Source: Mesorhizobium sp. LSJC280B00
Lineage (GTDB): Bacteria > Pseudomonadota > Alphaproteobacteria > Rhizobiales > Rhizobiaceae
Assembly: GCF_000502835.1 (NCBI RefSeq)
Contig: NZ_AYVL01000017.1
Coordinates: 147,148 to 211,147 of the forward strand
Length of the DNA stretch: 64,000 bases
Reading direction: 5' to 3'
In this document: in pieces, positions 17,387-25,768 of the stretch
How the letters are laid out: each line of letters opens with the position of its first letter
How positions within the stretch are numbered: position 1 is the first letter of the stretch
Position numbers and translations under genes: made by a program
Notes under the pieces: generated by a model
Told to the model about the DNA's origin: nothing
The model's input: the letters and a program-made list of their open reading frames with translations, nothing else
Database searches by the model: none

Positions 17387-18108
17387 CATCGCTCGTGGAC
17401 AGGAAAGTCATCGTCGTCGGCGGTAGTTCCGGCATCGGTCTCGGCGTCGCGGAAGCTGCTCTCAACGGCGGAGCGAAGGTCGTGATCGTCGGACGCTCGC
17501 CCGAGAAACTGCTGGCTTCCGAACGGACGCTCAATGTGGGCCGCGTGACAAGCGTGGTCGCCGACATGACCGACGAAGCGGACGTCGCTCGCCTGTTCGA
17601 CGAGGTCGGTCCCTTCGATCACCTCGTATCGACCGCCGGAACACTGCCGCCCGGCGATCCCATCGGCAGTACCGACATGGAGGCTGTGCGAGGCTTCGTC
17701 GATAACAAGCTGATTGGCGCCGTCTTGCTCTCCAAGCACGCTGTGCGCACCCTGAAAGCCGGCGGCTCGATGACCTTCACCTCGGGAATAAATAAGGATC
17801 GGCCGCCGGTGCCGGGAGGCTCGGTCGTCTCCGCGATTGCCGGTTCATTCAGCTACTTCGCCCGCGCCCTGGCGCTCGAACTGGCCCCGACGCGCGTCAA
17901 TGTCGTGTCGCCCGGATGGGTCGACACACCGATGTGGGACATTGTTGGAGAAGCCAAATCCAGCTTCTTTGCCGACATGGCTGCCCGGTTGCCATCGAGA
18001 AAAATTCCGACCGCTGCGGACGTCGCCGCCGCCTACCTCTACCTCATGGAAAGCGACTTCACGACCGGCGAGACGATCCGCATCGATGGCGGCCATAACC
18101 TGATCTAG
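17383..18108 (+). CDS. SDR-family protein lacking the catalytic Tyr and Lys
   Basis: A 241-residue short-chain dehydrogenase fold: cofactor loop VVGGSSGIGLGVAE, VSTAGTLPPG in place of NNAG, and SPGWVDTPMW. In the usual YxxxK site, 12 and 8 residues before the RALALELAP segment, this protein has Val and Ala (VVSAIAG). Thus it keeps a cofactor fold but lacks the standard catalytic pair. It may use a different mechanism or be non-catalytic. It is co-translated with the VOC protein upstream. Confidence 0.85.
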   Translation: MTSLVDRKVIVVGGSSGIGLGVAEAALNGGAKVVIVGRSPEKLLASERTLNVGRVTSVVADMTDEADVARLFDEVGPFDHLVSTAGTLPPGDPIGSTDMEAVRGFVDNKLIGAVLLSKHAVRTLKAGGSMTFTSGINKDRPPVPGGSVVSAIAGSFSYFARALALELAPTRVNVVSPGWVDTPMWDIVGEAKSSFFADMAARLPSRKIPTAADVAAAYLYLMESDFTTGETIRIDGGHNLI

Positions 18109-18139
18109 CCGCCATTTGCACGCCGCCTGAATGGGTTGA

Positions 18140-18205
18140 GCCGGCATGACCGCTAGTGCGGTGCACTGCTGCCGAAGGCGACGAACGCCGGCGGGTCATG
18201 CCGGC
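18140..18205 (+). repeat. Perfect 12-bp inverted repeat after the SDR gene
   Basis: GCCGGCATGACC (18140-18151) and GGTCATGCCGGC (18194-18205) are exact inverted copies with a 42-base spacer; TTGAG before the first and CTCAA after the second extend it with a small bulge. There is no T run, so a rho-independent terminator is unlikely. It could be a remnant intergenic repeat or an RNA-stability element. Confidence 0.7.
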
Positions 18206-18342
18206 GTCGCTCAATCGGGGTTTACATCGGCAGCCAGGTCCCTAGTTTTAGCGTTTCGCGCCGCGCACCTAAGTGCGTGGATGATCGAGGACGGGACCGT
18301 GAGCTTTGGCCGGCCCCTCGAAACTTTCAAAGGATGGCTATC

Positions 18343-18777
18343 ATGACACAGGCCAAGAATGGCGACACCGTGCGCATCAATTACAATGGACGCCTGGCAG
18401 ACGGCACCCAATTCGATTCTTCCGGCAACGAACCGCTGCAATTCACGCTGGGTGAAGGACAAGTGATCCCTGGTCTTGAAACCCATGTCGAGGGCATGGA
18501 GGTGGGCGCGAAAAGCACCGTGACTGTTCCCGCCGAGGCCGCCTATGGCCCCCACCGCCCCGAAGCGGTCATGACCGTCGATCGCGCCCGCGTGCCAGAC
18601 AACATCAACGTCGATATCGGCACTCGATTGCAGGTCAGAACCTCAGAAGGGCGCCCGATGCCGGTAACAGTCGTCGGCGTGGACGACACCAGCGTCAGGC
18701 TCGACGGCAATCATCCGTTGGCCGGACGGGATCTGGTGTTCGACGTTGAACTGGTCGAGATCGTTCAGGCGGCGTAG
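18343..18777 (+). CDS. FKBP-type peptidyl-prolyl isomerase (SlyD-like)
   Basis: A 144-residue SlyD-like FKBP: VRINYNGRLADGTQFDSS, FTLGEGQVIPGLE and EAAYGPHRPEAVMTVDR, with an insert-in-flap domain and a short C-terminus without the His-rich tail of E. coli SlyD. It catalyses proline cis-trans isomerisation and acts as a chaperone in the cytoplasm. I chose the ATG at 18343 because AAAGGA is 9 bases upstream; the ATG at 18334 overlaps that site. Confidence 0.9.
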   Translation: MTQAKNGDTVRINYNGRLADGTQFDSSGNEPLQFTLGEGQVIPGLETHVEGMEVGAKSTVTVPAEAAYGPHRPEAVMTVDRARVPDNINVDIGTRLQVRTSEGRPMPVTVVGVDDTSVRLDGNHPLAGRDLVFDVELVEIVQAA

Positions 18778-19001
18778 GACACGGCCAAGGCCGCGGTGGC
18801 TATGATTTCGGGTGACGCACTTCTGCTGGCGGTTTCGGCGGTGCGTCACCTGTCGGAGGGAAAGACCGCGACGGCGGAAATCGTGTTGCACCACCCATAG
18901 AGACATTCGGCATCTGGAATGTCCAATTCAGCGTCGCAGTCTCGAGGACCTGTGGAAGACCTCGCTTGACAGCCGACTTCTCGTGACCGCAAAGTCCCGT
19001 G
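18778..19001 (+). other. Gap with a 10-bp inverted repeat
   Basis: GGTGACGCAC (18811-18820) and GTGCGTCACC (18841-18850) are exact inverted copies with a 20-base loop, 33 bases after the FKBP stop. No T run follows. The remainder of the gap should carry the promoter of the broken phosphatase; no clear boxes were seen. Confidence 0.5.
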
Positions 19002-19730
19002 ATGCGGGCGATTGGTTGGAATAGAATTGCGCGTGCCGGTGCAATCGTGCTGATGATCGGCACAAATGTTCCTGGGCCGGCGCGTTCCGACTAGCTCCTT
19101 CTCACAAGCCCGTCCCAGCCAGCCAATGTCGGCGATGCGATGCTGGCGGCTGCCAATTATCATGATTCCGGCGACTATGATCGCGACCTTGCCGCTGTGG
19201 CGAAGCAGGCAGGCGACTGGGTCATCAAGCGCGCAATGGAGGTGCCTCGCCCCGCACTGGTGCTCGATATCGACGAGACGGCTTTGGCCAACTGGGAAGT
19301 GATCACACGTGACAATTTCGGCCGCCCGATCGGCGGCGCCTGCGACATCGCAATCGATGGTCCCTGTGGCTGGGCCGCCTGGGATCAGCTTGCGAAGGAT
19401 CCGGCCATCGACGCCGTGCTGGAGGTCTTCCGGCAGGCACGAGCGGCGAAAGTCGCGGTGTTCTTCATCACCGGACGTCCGGAGGACCAGCGTCAGGCAA
19501 CCGAACAGAACCTGCAGTCGGCCGGCTATGCCGGCTACGAGCACCTTTACATGGTCCAGCCTGGGGCCAAATACGGCTCCGCCGCAGATTTCAAGGCACC
19601 CATAAGGGCCGAAATCGAAAAGGCCGGCTACACAATAATTGCCAATGTCGGTGACCAGCCATCTGACCTGTTCGGTGGGCATGCCGAGAAGCTGTTCCTG
19701 CTGCCTAATCCGTTCTACCGGGTTCGCTGA
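19002..19730 (+). pseudogene. Secreted HAD-type acid phosphatase broken by an amber codon
   Basis: From ATG 19002 an in-frame signal peptide is read (MRAIGWNRIARAGAIVLMIG, ending about PGPARSD), then TAG at 19092-19094, then the frame continues open to 19730 with the phosphatase domain. That domain has the DxDxT nucleophile motif (LVLDIDETALANW), an ITGRPEDQR motif and GDQPSDLFGG. If translation restarts at ATG 19140, the 196-residue product would have no signal peptide and stay in the cytoplasm. Family members (class B / PF03767-like) are secreted, so the gene is best read as recently inactivated, unless the amber codon is read through or is a sequence error. Confidence 0.75.
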
Positions 19731-19779
19731 CGGCCGGAACGGCACAAGCCCGGATCCTCGGCTCCTTGCCGAGCACCTA

Positions 19780-20760
19780 CTAAGGTATCAGGACAACTTT
19801 GCCGGTCGCGCCGCGCTCCTCCAGCAGGCGATGTGCGTGGCTGGCCTGGTCGAGCGGGAAGCGGCCACCTTTGGTCACCACAAGCTGACCACCAGCGGCC
19901 AGATCGAAAAGCTCCAAAAGGCCGTCACGGAGCCCGTCCGTAGACAGTAACGGCAGCAGGGCAAAGCCCTTCAGCGACTGGTTGCGGCCGATCATCGCCT
20001 CCATCTCCGGGGCGCCGAGCGCGTATCTGCCGAGTGCTGCAAACACCAACTCTCCGCGAGGTGCCAGAGCCTCCAGCGCAACCGCCGTCAGCCGGCCGCC
20101 GACAATGTCGTAGATGATGTCGACGCCGGCGCCGTCTGTGGCTGCCCGGACGTGCACCGGCCAATCCGTGTTGCTGTAGTCGACGGCAGCATCGGCTCCC
20201 AGCGACAAAGTAAGGTCGAGCTTGGCCTTGCTGCCGGCTGCCGCGATGACACGGCTCGCGCCGGCGCGCTTGGCAAGCTGGACGAGCAACGAACCGACGC
20301 CGCCCGCGGCAGCGGCGACCAGCACCGATCTGCCGGCCGGCGGGCTTTGCCGCGATAGATACAATGCCGTCAGTCCTTGCACCATCAATGCCGTCGCGTT
20401 TTCGAACGAGAGCGAATCCGGCAAGGGCACGGCCAGGCTTGCGTCGATCGTCACATACTCGGCATAGCCGCCAAACGGGCGGCTCGAGGCGAACAACGAC
20501 GCGGCGACGCGCGTGCCGAGCAAGGAAGCGTCCACCCCCTGCCCAAGCGCCTCCACGATCCCGGCGGCCTCGACGCCAGGGATCATCGGCAGTTGCGGCG
20601 TCACCGCATAGCGATCCGCGCGCATCAGCACTTCGAAGAAATTCACCCCGGCCGCATGAACGCGGACCAAGACCTCGCCGGCTTGCGGCTCAGGCTTCGG
20701 CACCGCGACTATGTCGAGAACGTCGGGCCCGCCGAAGCGGCTCAGTTGAATGGCTATCAT
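19780..20760 (-). CDS. Zinc-independent MDR quinone oxidoreductase-like protein
   Basis: A 326-residue MDR enzyme of the QOR type: VRVHAAGVNFFEVLMRADRY, ATALMVQGLTALYL and the NADPH loop AAAGGVGSLLVQLAKRAGA. No zinc ligands are seen. It probably reduces quinones or enones with NADPH. I chose the ATG at 20760, which begins MIAIQLSRFGGPDV as in relatives; the frame is open 14 codons further. It is divergent from an HxlR regulator. Confidence 0.89.
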   Translation of the reverse strand: MIAIQLSRFGGPDVLDIVAVPKPEPQAGEVLVRVHAAGVNFFEVLMRADRYAVTPQLPMIPGVEAAGIVEALGQGVDASLLGTRVAASLFASSRPFGGYAEYVTIDASLAVPLPDSLSFENATALMVQGLTALYLSRQSPPAGRSVLVAAAAGGVGSLLVQLAKRAGASRVIAAAGSKAKLDLTLSLGADAAVDYSNTDWPVHVRAATDGAGVDIIYDIVGGRLTAVALEALAPRGELVFAALGRYALGAPEMEAMIGRNQSLKGFALLPLLSTDGLRDGLLELFDLAAGGQLVVTKGGRFPLDQASHAHRLLEERGATGKVVLIP

Positions 20761-20858
20761 CGCATGCACCGATCGCTGTTGGCATCGGCCGCTGTTTGCC
20801 ACTATCTGCCTGGCTTCGACTACATACCGATTTGTCCGCTGCTGACCGGGAGGTGACC

Positions 20859-21251
20859 ATGGCCAAGCTGATCAAGAGACTGCCGACGCTGCCGGCGGAG
20901 CGCGCGCTGAAAGTGATTTCGGGCCGCTGGAAGGCGGTCATCCTGTACCATCTCTTCGACGGGCCCCGGCGGCTGTCGGCGCTGCAGGCACTGATGCCCG
21001 ATATCACCCAGAAAGTGCTGATCCAGCAGCTTCGCGAAATGGAAGAGCACGGCCTCGTCCGTCGCGAGATCTTTGCCGAGATACCTTCGCGCGTCGAATA
21101 TTCGGCGACGCGGCTCGGCCTCAGCCTCGAGCCGATCCTGCTGGCACTTTGCCAGTGGGGCCAGCATCATGCCGACGAGCTGAATGAGATGGACCGCCTT
21201 GCCGATTGCATCATCAGACCACGGCAAGCGCAGGACGCCCATGCCGTGTGA
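20859..21251 (+). CDS. HxlR-family regulator
   Basis: A 130-residue winged-helix protein: ALKVISGRWKAVILYHLFDGPRR, then ITQKVLIQQLREMEEHGLVRR and SRVEYSATRLGLSLEPIL, all typical of HxlR. It lacks an N-terminal redox cysteine. The start at 20859 has a near-ideal GGGAGGTGACC ribosome site. It is divergent from the MDR oxidoreductase, which is its likely target. Confidence 0.92.
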   Translation: MAKLIKRLPTLPAERALKVISGRWKAVILYHLFDGPRRLSALQALMPDITQKVLIQQLREMEEHGLVRREIFAEIPSRVEYSATRLGLSLEPILLALCQWGQHHADELNEMDRLADCIIRPRQAQDAHAV

Positions 21252-21325
21252 ACAAAAAGGGCGGCGCATGCGCCGCCCCAATGCTTGGGAGAATTAATCC
21301 TTGGGAGGACTGCTCGAACCTGTGC

Positions 21326-21931
21326 TCAGGCCGCCTTGACTTCCTCGGCGACGGCATCGGCCTGACGCGCCGTCTTCAGCACCCTGGCCCACCATGCAAT
21401 GTCGTTGACCAGCGCGGTTGCCGCCTGGTTGAGGTGCTCGAACTCATCGAGCTTCTTGTCGCCTTGCTTGACGGCAAGGAAATCGGCCCAGGCGATGTGT
21501 ACGGCGGACTTCACCGGCGCCATCTGCAACTCGACCGCATGCAGCCTCAGCTGCTCGACCGCGCGCGCGCCACCGACGCTGCCATAGCCGACGAAGCCGG
21601 CCGGCTTCTTGTTCCACTCGTTGGCGGCGTAGTCGATGGCGTTCTTCAGCACGGCCGTCGGGCCATGATTGTATTCCGCGGCGGTGAAGATGAAGCCGTC
21701 GAATCCGGCGACCTTCTTTTGCCAGCGCTGCGCCACTTCGTTCTGCGACGGCACCCAGGCGGAGGATGCGACCTCATCGAAGAACGGCAGCGGGAAATCG
21801 CGCAGGTCGACGACTTCAACGTCGATGTCGGCGTGCGACTTGGCTATCTTGGCAATCCATTGGGTCGGGACGTCGGCAAAGCGGGCCGCGCGGGTTGAAC
21901 CAATGATGATGGCGATTTTGGGTTTTGACAT
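21326..21931 (-). CDS. NADPH-dependent FMN reductase
   Basis: A 201-residue flavodoxin-like enzyme: IAIIIGSTRAARFADVPTQWI for FMN phosphate binding and FIFTAAEYNHGPTAVLKNAIDYA, the PEYNxxxxxxLKNxID pattern of the NAD(P)H:FMN/azo reductase group. It reduces flavins, quinones or azo dyes. It is divergent from the HxlR gene at 21984, with a palindrome between them. Confidence 0.92.
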   Translation of the reverse strand: MSKPKIAIIIGSTRAARFADVPTQWIAKIAKSHADIDVEVVDLRDFPLPFFDEVASSAWVPSQNEVAQRWQKKVAGFDGFIFTAAEYNHGPTAVLKNAIDYAANEWNKKPAGFVGYGSVGGARAVEQLRLHAVELQMAPVKSAVHIAWADFLAVKQGDKKLDEFEHLNQAATALVNDIAWWARVLKTARQADAVAEEVKAA

Positions 21932-21958
21932 AGAGGGGGCTCTCCTTACGGGAATACT

Positions 21959-21975
21959 GGTATCGTTTAGATACC
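21959..21975 (+). promoter_or_regulatory. Probable HxlR operator
   Basis: GGTATC-GTTTA-GATACC is a perfect 6-bp inverted repeat with a 5-base centre, in the 52-base gap between the FMN reductase (minus) and HxlR (plus) starts. Size and place fit a dimeric HxlR site controlling both genes. The repeat is visible; the binding is inferred. Confidence 0.6.
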
Positions 21976-21983
21976 TGAGCTAT

Positions 21984-22391
21984 ATGAGTAACTGGCCGCT
22001 CAATGTGCAAGGAGGCACTTTTTTGTTACCAAGGCACCCGCACCGCACCGAGGACTGCCGCGCCATCTCGGAAATCCTGCAGCGCGTCGGCGACAAATGG
22101 ACGGTGCTCGTGGTCGGCAAGCTTGGCAACGGGCCGCTGCGTTTCAACGAGTTGCGCAGCGCGGTCGGCGGCATTTCGCAAAAGATGCTGACCACGACCT
22201 TGCGCGGGCTCGAGCGCGACGGCTTCGTTACGCGCACCGTGTTCCCGACCATCCCGCCGCGGGTCGACTACGAATTGACCGATCTTGGCTACGAACTGCT
22301 GGTGCCGGTCGATGCGCTCGGCGAATGGGCACGCAAGAACACCGAGCGCGTCAAGGCGGCGCGCGAGAAGTTCGACGCCATGCACAGCTGA
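21984..22391 (+). CDS. HxlR-family regulator
   Basis: A 135-residue HxlR protein: CRAISEILQRVGDKWTVLVV, GISQKMLTTTLRGLERDGFV and PRVDYELTDLGYELL. A cysteine (in HRTEDCRAISEIL, about residue 25) lies just before the first helix, the place of the redox-sensing Cys in YodB/HypR-type members; together with the FMN reductase next door this suggests a quinone- or oxidant-responsive switch. ATG at 21984 with a poor ribosome site. Confidence 0.9.
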   Translation: MSNWPLNVQGGTFLLPRHPHRTEDCRAISEILQRVGDKWTVLVVGKLGNGPLRFNELRSAVGGISQKMLTTTLRGLERDGFVTRTVFPTIPPRVDYELTDLGYELLVPVDALGEWARKNTERVKAAREKFDAMHS

Positions 22392-22440
22392 ACCCTTGTG
22401 CTGCAAGGGTTTGAACCTGTCGGGATCCTCCGGACGAGCC

Positions 22441-22761
22441 CTACTGCTGTAACTGCATCTTGCTCTTCGGCAGCTTCTCGATCCGATTCCATTTCGGGTT
22501 GGGACTGACCACCTTGCCGCCAATTGTGCAGGTCGTGGTCGTCTCCTTGCGGCAATTGCTCACCGTCGTGCCGCTGGTGTCGCATTTCGTCGCCGAGCAG
22601 ATCTCGCACTTGGCCGCTTGCCCGTTGATGGTGCGGTTTTCCGACGTGCAGGTGGCGCCTGGATCGCCTTTTTTGACCTCCGCCAAAGCGCTTGCGGACG
22701 ACAGGCAGAACAAGGCTGCAAAGGCACCCGCCAGGGCAGCGTTCAGCATGTGTTGACGCAT
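22441..22761 (-). CDS. Small exported cysteine-rich protein
   Basis: A 106-residue protein with a signal peptide (MRQHMLNAALAGAFAALFCL to about residue 27) and a mature part holding five to six cysteines (TCTSENRT, KCEIC, KCDTSG, NCRKE, TCTIGGK). Disulfide bonds in the periplasm are likely. GGGAGGAAAGACA precedes the ATG. No family is recognised. Confidence 0.75.
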   Translation of the reverse strand: MRQHMLNAALAGAFAALFCLSSASALAEVKKGDPGATCTSENRTINGQAAKCEICSATKCDTSGTTVSNCRKETTTTCTIGGKVVSPNPKWNRIEKLPKSKMQLQQ

Positions 22762-22904
22762 TGTCTTTCCTCCCAAGATCCCGTCGGTCGCGCTGCAGGC
22801 GCGCATGCGGGAACCCGTTAGCCAAAGACCACGCGGGATCGCTGTCCGCATCCCCCGCGCGGGAGAGACGGCTGTTTAAATCCGTCTTCTGGAATCAGGC
22901 CGGG

Positions 22905-23300
22905 TCAGCCTTCGGCCGGAACCGCCTTCGGCTTGCCTTCGCCGTCCAGCGCCACCATGACGAAGTCGGCATGGGTGACCTTCTCCATCAGATCGGAGAG
23001 ATAGCGCTGCGCCCAGGCCTCGACCTTGAGCGTCATCGAGGTGCGGCCGACGCGTTCGACATGCGTATAGATGCACAGCGTGTCGCCGATCTTCATCGGC
23101 TTGGCGAAGGACATTTCCTTCACCGCCGCCGTCACCACGCGGCCCTTGGCGCGCTCGGCGGCACGGATGCCGCAGGCGAGATCCATCTGCGCCATCACCC
23201 AGCCGCCAAAAATGTCGCCTGCCGCATTGGCGTCGGAAGGCATGGCCAGCGTCCTGAGCGTCAGATCGCCGATCGGCCGCCCGTCCGCGTAATGCACCAT
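22905..23300 (-). CDS. Acyl-CoA thioesterase, YciA-type hotdog protein
   Basis: A 131-residue single hotdog domain: LRTLAMPSDANAAGDIFGGW with the catalytic Asp region, then VVTAAVKEMSFAKPMKIGD. It matches the YciA/BACH thioesterases, which hydrolyse a range of acyl-CoAs in the cytoplasm. GTG/ATG-proximal start at 23300 fits family length. Confidence 0.92.
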   Translation of the reverse strand: MVHYADGRPIGDLTLRTLAMPSDANAAGDIFGGWVMAQMDLACGIRAAERAKGRVVTAAVKEMSFAKPMKIGDTLCIYTHVERVGRTSMTLKVEAWAQRYLSDLMEKVTHADFVMVALDGEGKPKAVPAEG

Positions 23301-23500
23301 TTGGCCAATCCTCTCGAAGCCGATTGTCCCGATCCCGTATCGTCATGGCACGGACAGGTCAACGCGCCACTGAACAGGTCGCGGCCTGAGGTTCGGCTAT
23401 CGGTCGACAGTGTTGAAAAGATGCTGTGCGGAGCTAGACGAGCGCACCAGCAGGATTGCATTCCATGGTCGAGGTAAGAAAGCTTACCAATAGGCGTGCT

Positions 23501-24472
23501 TCACAAAGCGGGCCAGGGCGTCGGGACGTAGCCATAGGCGTTGCCCTCGCGAATAACATGACCGATGCCTGGAAAGGGCCGGTGCATGCCTGCGACGAGC
23601 AGGCCATCCGCCGACACCATGTCGAGCACCTTCTTGCGTGTGGCGATTGCGGCCTCCTGGTCCACGTCGAAGGCGATTGCCCATTCCGGATGCGCCAATT
23701 GCAGCGCGGAGGCGTGGATTACGTCAGTGAAGAGCAGCAGGTTGGCGTCACCAGAGCCAATTCGAAGCGCGAGATGCCCCGGCGTGTGTCCAGGCGCAGG
23801 CAACGCCCTGATCCCGGGCGCGATCTCGACTTCGCCTTCGATCTTCCGGACCTTGCCATGGTAAGGCACCAGCGATTTGCGCGCTATTTCGAAGTACGGT
23901 TTCATCTGGTCGGGCGCCTTGGACCGGATCCCGTCATCGTGCCAGAAAGCGAATTCCGGCGCGGCAACCACGACCTCCGCTGCCGGGAAGGCGGCCTTGC
24001 CTCCAATACCGACAAGGCCGTTGGCATGGTCGGGATGGAGATGGGTGATGATTACCGTGTCGATTTCTTCCGGCCTGACGCCAGCGGCGGCGAGCGCCTC
24101 AGGTATATGTCCCAGTATGGGCCCCATCGCCGATGCCGTGCCGGTATCGATCAGCACCCGTCTGTCACCTTTGGTGACAAGGTAAGCATTGACCGAGGTC
24201 GGGAGTGGTTTTGGCAGGAATGCCTTTGCCAGCAGCGCTTCGGCGGCAGCCGTATCTGCGGAAGGGAAGAGTTCGAGGCCGAGATTGAGGTAGCCGTCGC
24301 TCAGTGCTGTGATCTCGAGGTCGCCGAGCATGAACCTGTGGGCGCTCGCAAGCGAAGCCGGAGACCGGGCGGCGATAGCCGCAGCGTTGCTCCCAAAGAG
24401 GCTGATCGGGGAAAGCAGCAGGGCGCCGGCACTAAAGGTGCCGATGCCGAACGTTCGACGGTCGATATTCAT
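23501..24472 (-). CDS. Tat-exported metallo-beta-lactamase-fold hydrolase
   Basis: A 323-residue protein. The N-terminus has a twin-arginine signal (DRRTFGIGTFSAGALLLSP), so it is folded before export. The MBL motif THLHPDHANG, the downstream His in GHTPGH, the Asp in FTDVIH and a final His (GMHRPFPG) give a complete two-metal site. Relatives include quorum-quenching lactonases and other hydrolases; the substrate is unknown. The ATG at 24472 is preceded by AAGGAC; the open frame extends further but lacks a good site. Confidence 0.87.
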   Translation of the reverse strand: MNIDRRTFGIGTFSAGALLLSPISLFGSNAAAIAARSPASLASAHRFMLGDLEITALSDGYLNLGLELFPSADTAAAEALLAKAFLPKPLPTSVNAYLVTKGDRRVLIDTGTASAMGPILGHIPEALAAAGVRPEEIDTVIITHLHPDHANGLVGIGGKAAFPAAEVVVAAPEFAFWHDDGIRSKAPDQMKPYFEIARKSLVPYHGKVRKIEGEVEIAPGIRALPAPGHTPGHLALRIGSGDANLLLFTDVIHASALQLAHPEWAIAFDVDQEAAIATRKKVLDMVSADGLLVAGMHRPFPGIGHVIREGNAYGYVPTPWPAL

Positions 24473-24735
24473 GGTCTTGTCCTTCGAATTGCAGATGAAG
24501 CTAGTCCCAGACGTCGTCGCTGCCGGGGCGGATGCCGACCGCTCGGACCCACCCTTCGGCGGTGGTCGGCGCGGGTCATGGCCAACTCCTTGCGACATCA
24601 ATAATCCGCCTCATAAACAGCGGGAATAGCGATGGGATGCAGTTCACTGCTGCAGCTTATGCAGCAATCGACTTAAGCGGGTAAGGCTGCTGGGTCCGCC
24701 GTCCGCTAAACGGCCTCGCCGAGCCCTGGCTTCGC

Positions 24736-25662
24736 CTACTGGACAGGTTGCCGGGGTTCGAGCGCTCGGCGCAACGTCGGCGCCTCTTGCTCGATATCAT
24801 CCCACAGACGGTTCGAGATCGGCCCGTGCGGCCGGTCGCGGCGGCGCGCCACCACCAACTCCTCGGTGCGGCCTGGCAGATGACGACCGGCAATGGATTG
24901 CAGGCGTCCGTCGCGCAGTTCTTCCTCGATCAGGAAGCGGGGCATGTGGCCCCATCCGAGGCCTTGCAGGATGATTTCCTTCTTCATGCCCTGATCGGCC
25001 ACCATGCATTGAGGCGCACCCTCGATCATGAAGTAGTCTTGTTGCGGTGAATGGCGGGCCGTGTCGCGCATGACACATTGGGTGAACGCGTGCATCTGAT
25101 CCGGCGTGATGGGGCGCTTGATGCGCTCCGGCAGAAAGCCCGAAGCCACCACGGGAACGAATGGCACCTTGCACAGATCGATCCATTCCACCCGCGGATC
25201 GCTCTTGTCGATCCAGTGCAGGATCAAATCGGCTTCGTCATCGAAGAGGCGCTCCCACGGGCCGCCCACCGCCTCGAAATGCAGGTGCAGGCGTGTGCCC
25301 GGACACTGGGCGAAGAACCGTCCGAGCATGCCCAATGCCTGCGGACGCGGGCAAAGGTCGCCGATCACCACATGGATCTCGCTTTCTTCGCCCATTGACA
25401 GCTGAGCAGCATGAAGCCGCAAGCCCTCGAGCTCGCGCAGCAGCGATTGTGCCCTGCGATGGAACGACAGCCCTGCCTCGGTGGGGCGCACGCGATAGCC
25501 GCTGCGATCCAGGAGAACGAGGTCGAGTTGCCGCTCCAGCTTTGCAACGGCTGCGAACACAGCCGGGTGCGAGCGATGCAGCATGGCCGCCGCAGGCTGA
25601 AAGCCGCCGCAGCGGACCACCGCATCGAAGCATTGCAGGTCGTGCAAAGTGAATTCGGCCAT
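24736..25662 (-). CDS. LysR-family regulator
   Basis: A 308-residue LysR protein: LHDLQCFDAVVRCGGFQPAAAML and VFAAVAKLERQLDLVLLDRS for the HTH, then an effector domain. It is divergent from the alpha/beta hydrolase at 25769 and has a long palindrome just upstream of its start. The 263-base gap between it and the Tat-exported hydrolase shows no gene; both run the same way and could share control. Confidence 0.92.
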   Translation of the reverse strand: MAEFTLHDLQCFDAVVRCGGFQPAAAMLHRSHPAVFAAVAKLERQLDLVLLDRSGYRVRPTEAGLSFHRRAQSLLRELEGLRLHAAQLSMGEESEIHVVIGDLCPRPQALGMLGRFFAQCPGTRLHLHFEAVGGPWERLFDDEADLILHWIDKSDPRVEWIDLCKVPFVPVVASGFLPERIKRPITPDQMHAFTQCVMRDTARHSPQQDYFMIEGAPQCMVADQGMKKEIILQGLGWGHMPRFLIEEELRDGRLQSIAGRHLPGRTEELVVARRRDRPHGPISNRLWDDIEQEAPTLRRALEPRQPVQ

Positions 25663-25672
25663 GTCAGCTTCT

Positions 25673-25700
25673 ATTACAGAGATAGTCCTATCTTTGTAAT
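25673..25700 (-). promoter_or_regulatory. Near-perfect 28-bp palindrome, probable LysR site
   Basis: ATTACAGAGATAG and CTATCTTTGTAAT flank a 2-base centre and match in 12 of 13 pairs. The site begins 11 bases upstream of the LysR ATG and about 70 bases from the divergent hydrolase start. It contains the T-N11-A pattern expected of a LysR recognition site. The repeat is directly visible; its use is inferred. Confidence 0.72.
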
Positions 25701-25768
25701 ATCCTCAAAAGCGCGCCGCAGCTAGGCTTTGCCACATTCAACGCTCCAAGAAGGAAGGTGTATTCACC

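Noticed and set aside
23456..24604. A 382-codon plus-strand open frame
   Set aside because: It is antisense to the Tat-exported metallo-beta-lactamase-fold gene, whose metal motifs and signal are on the minus strand.
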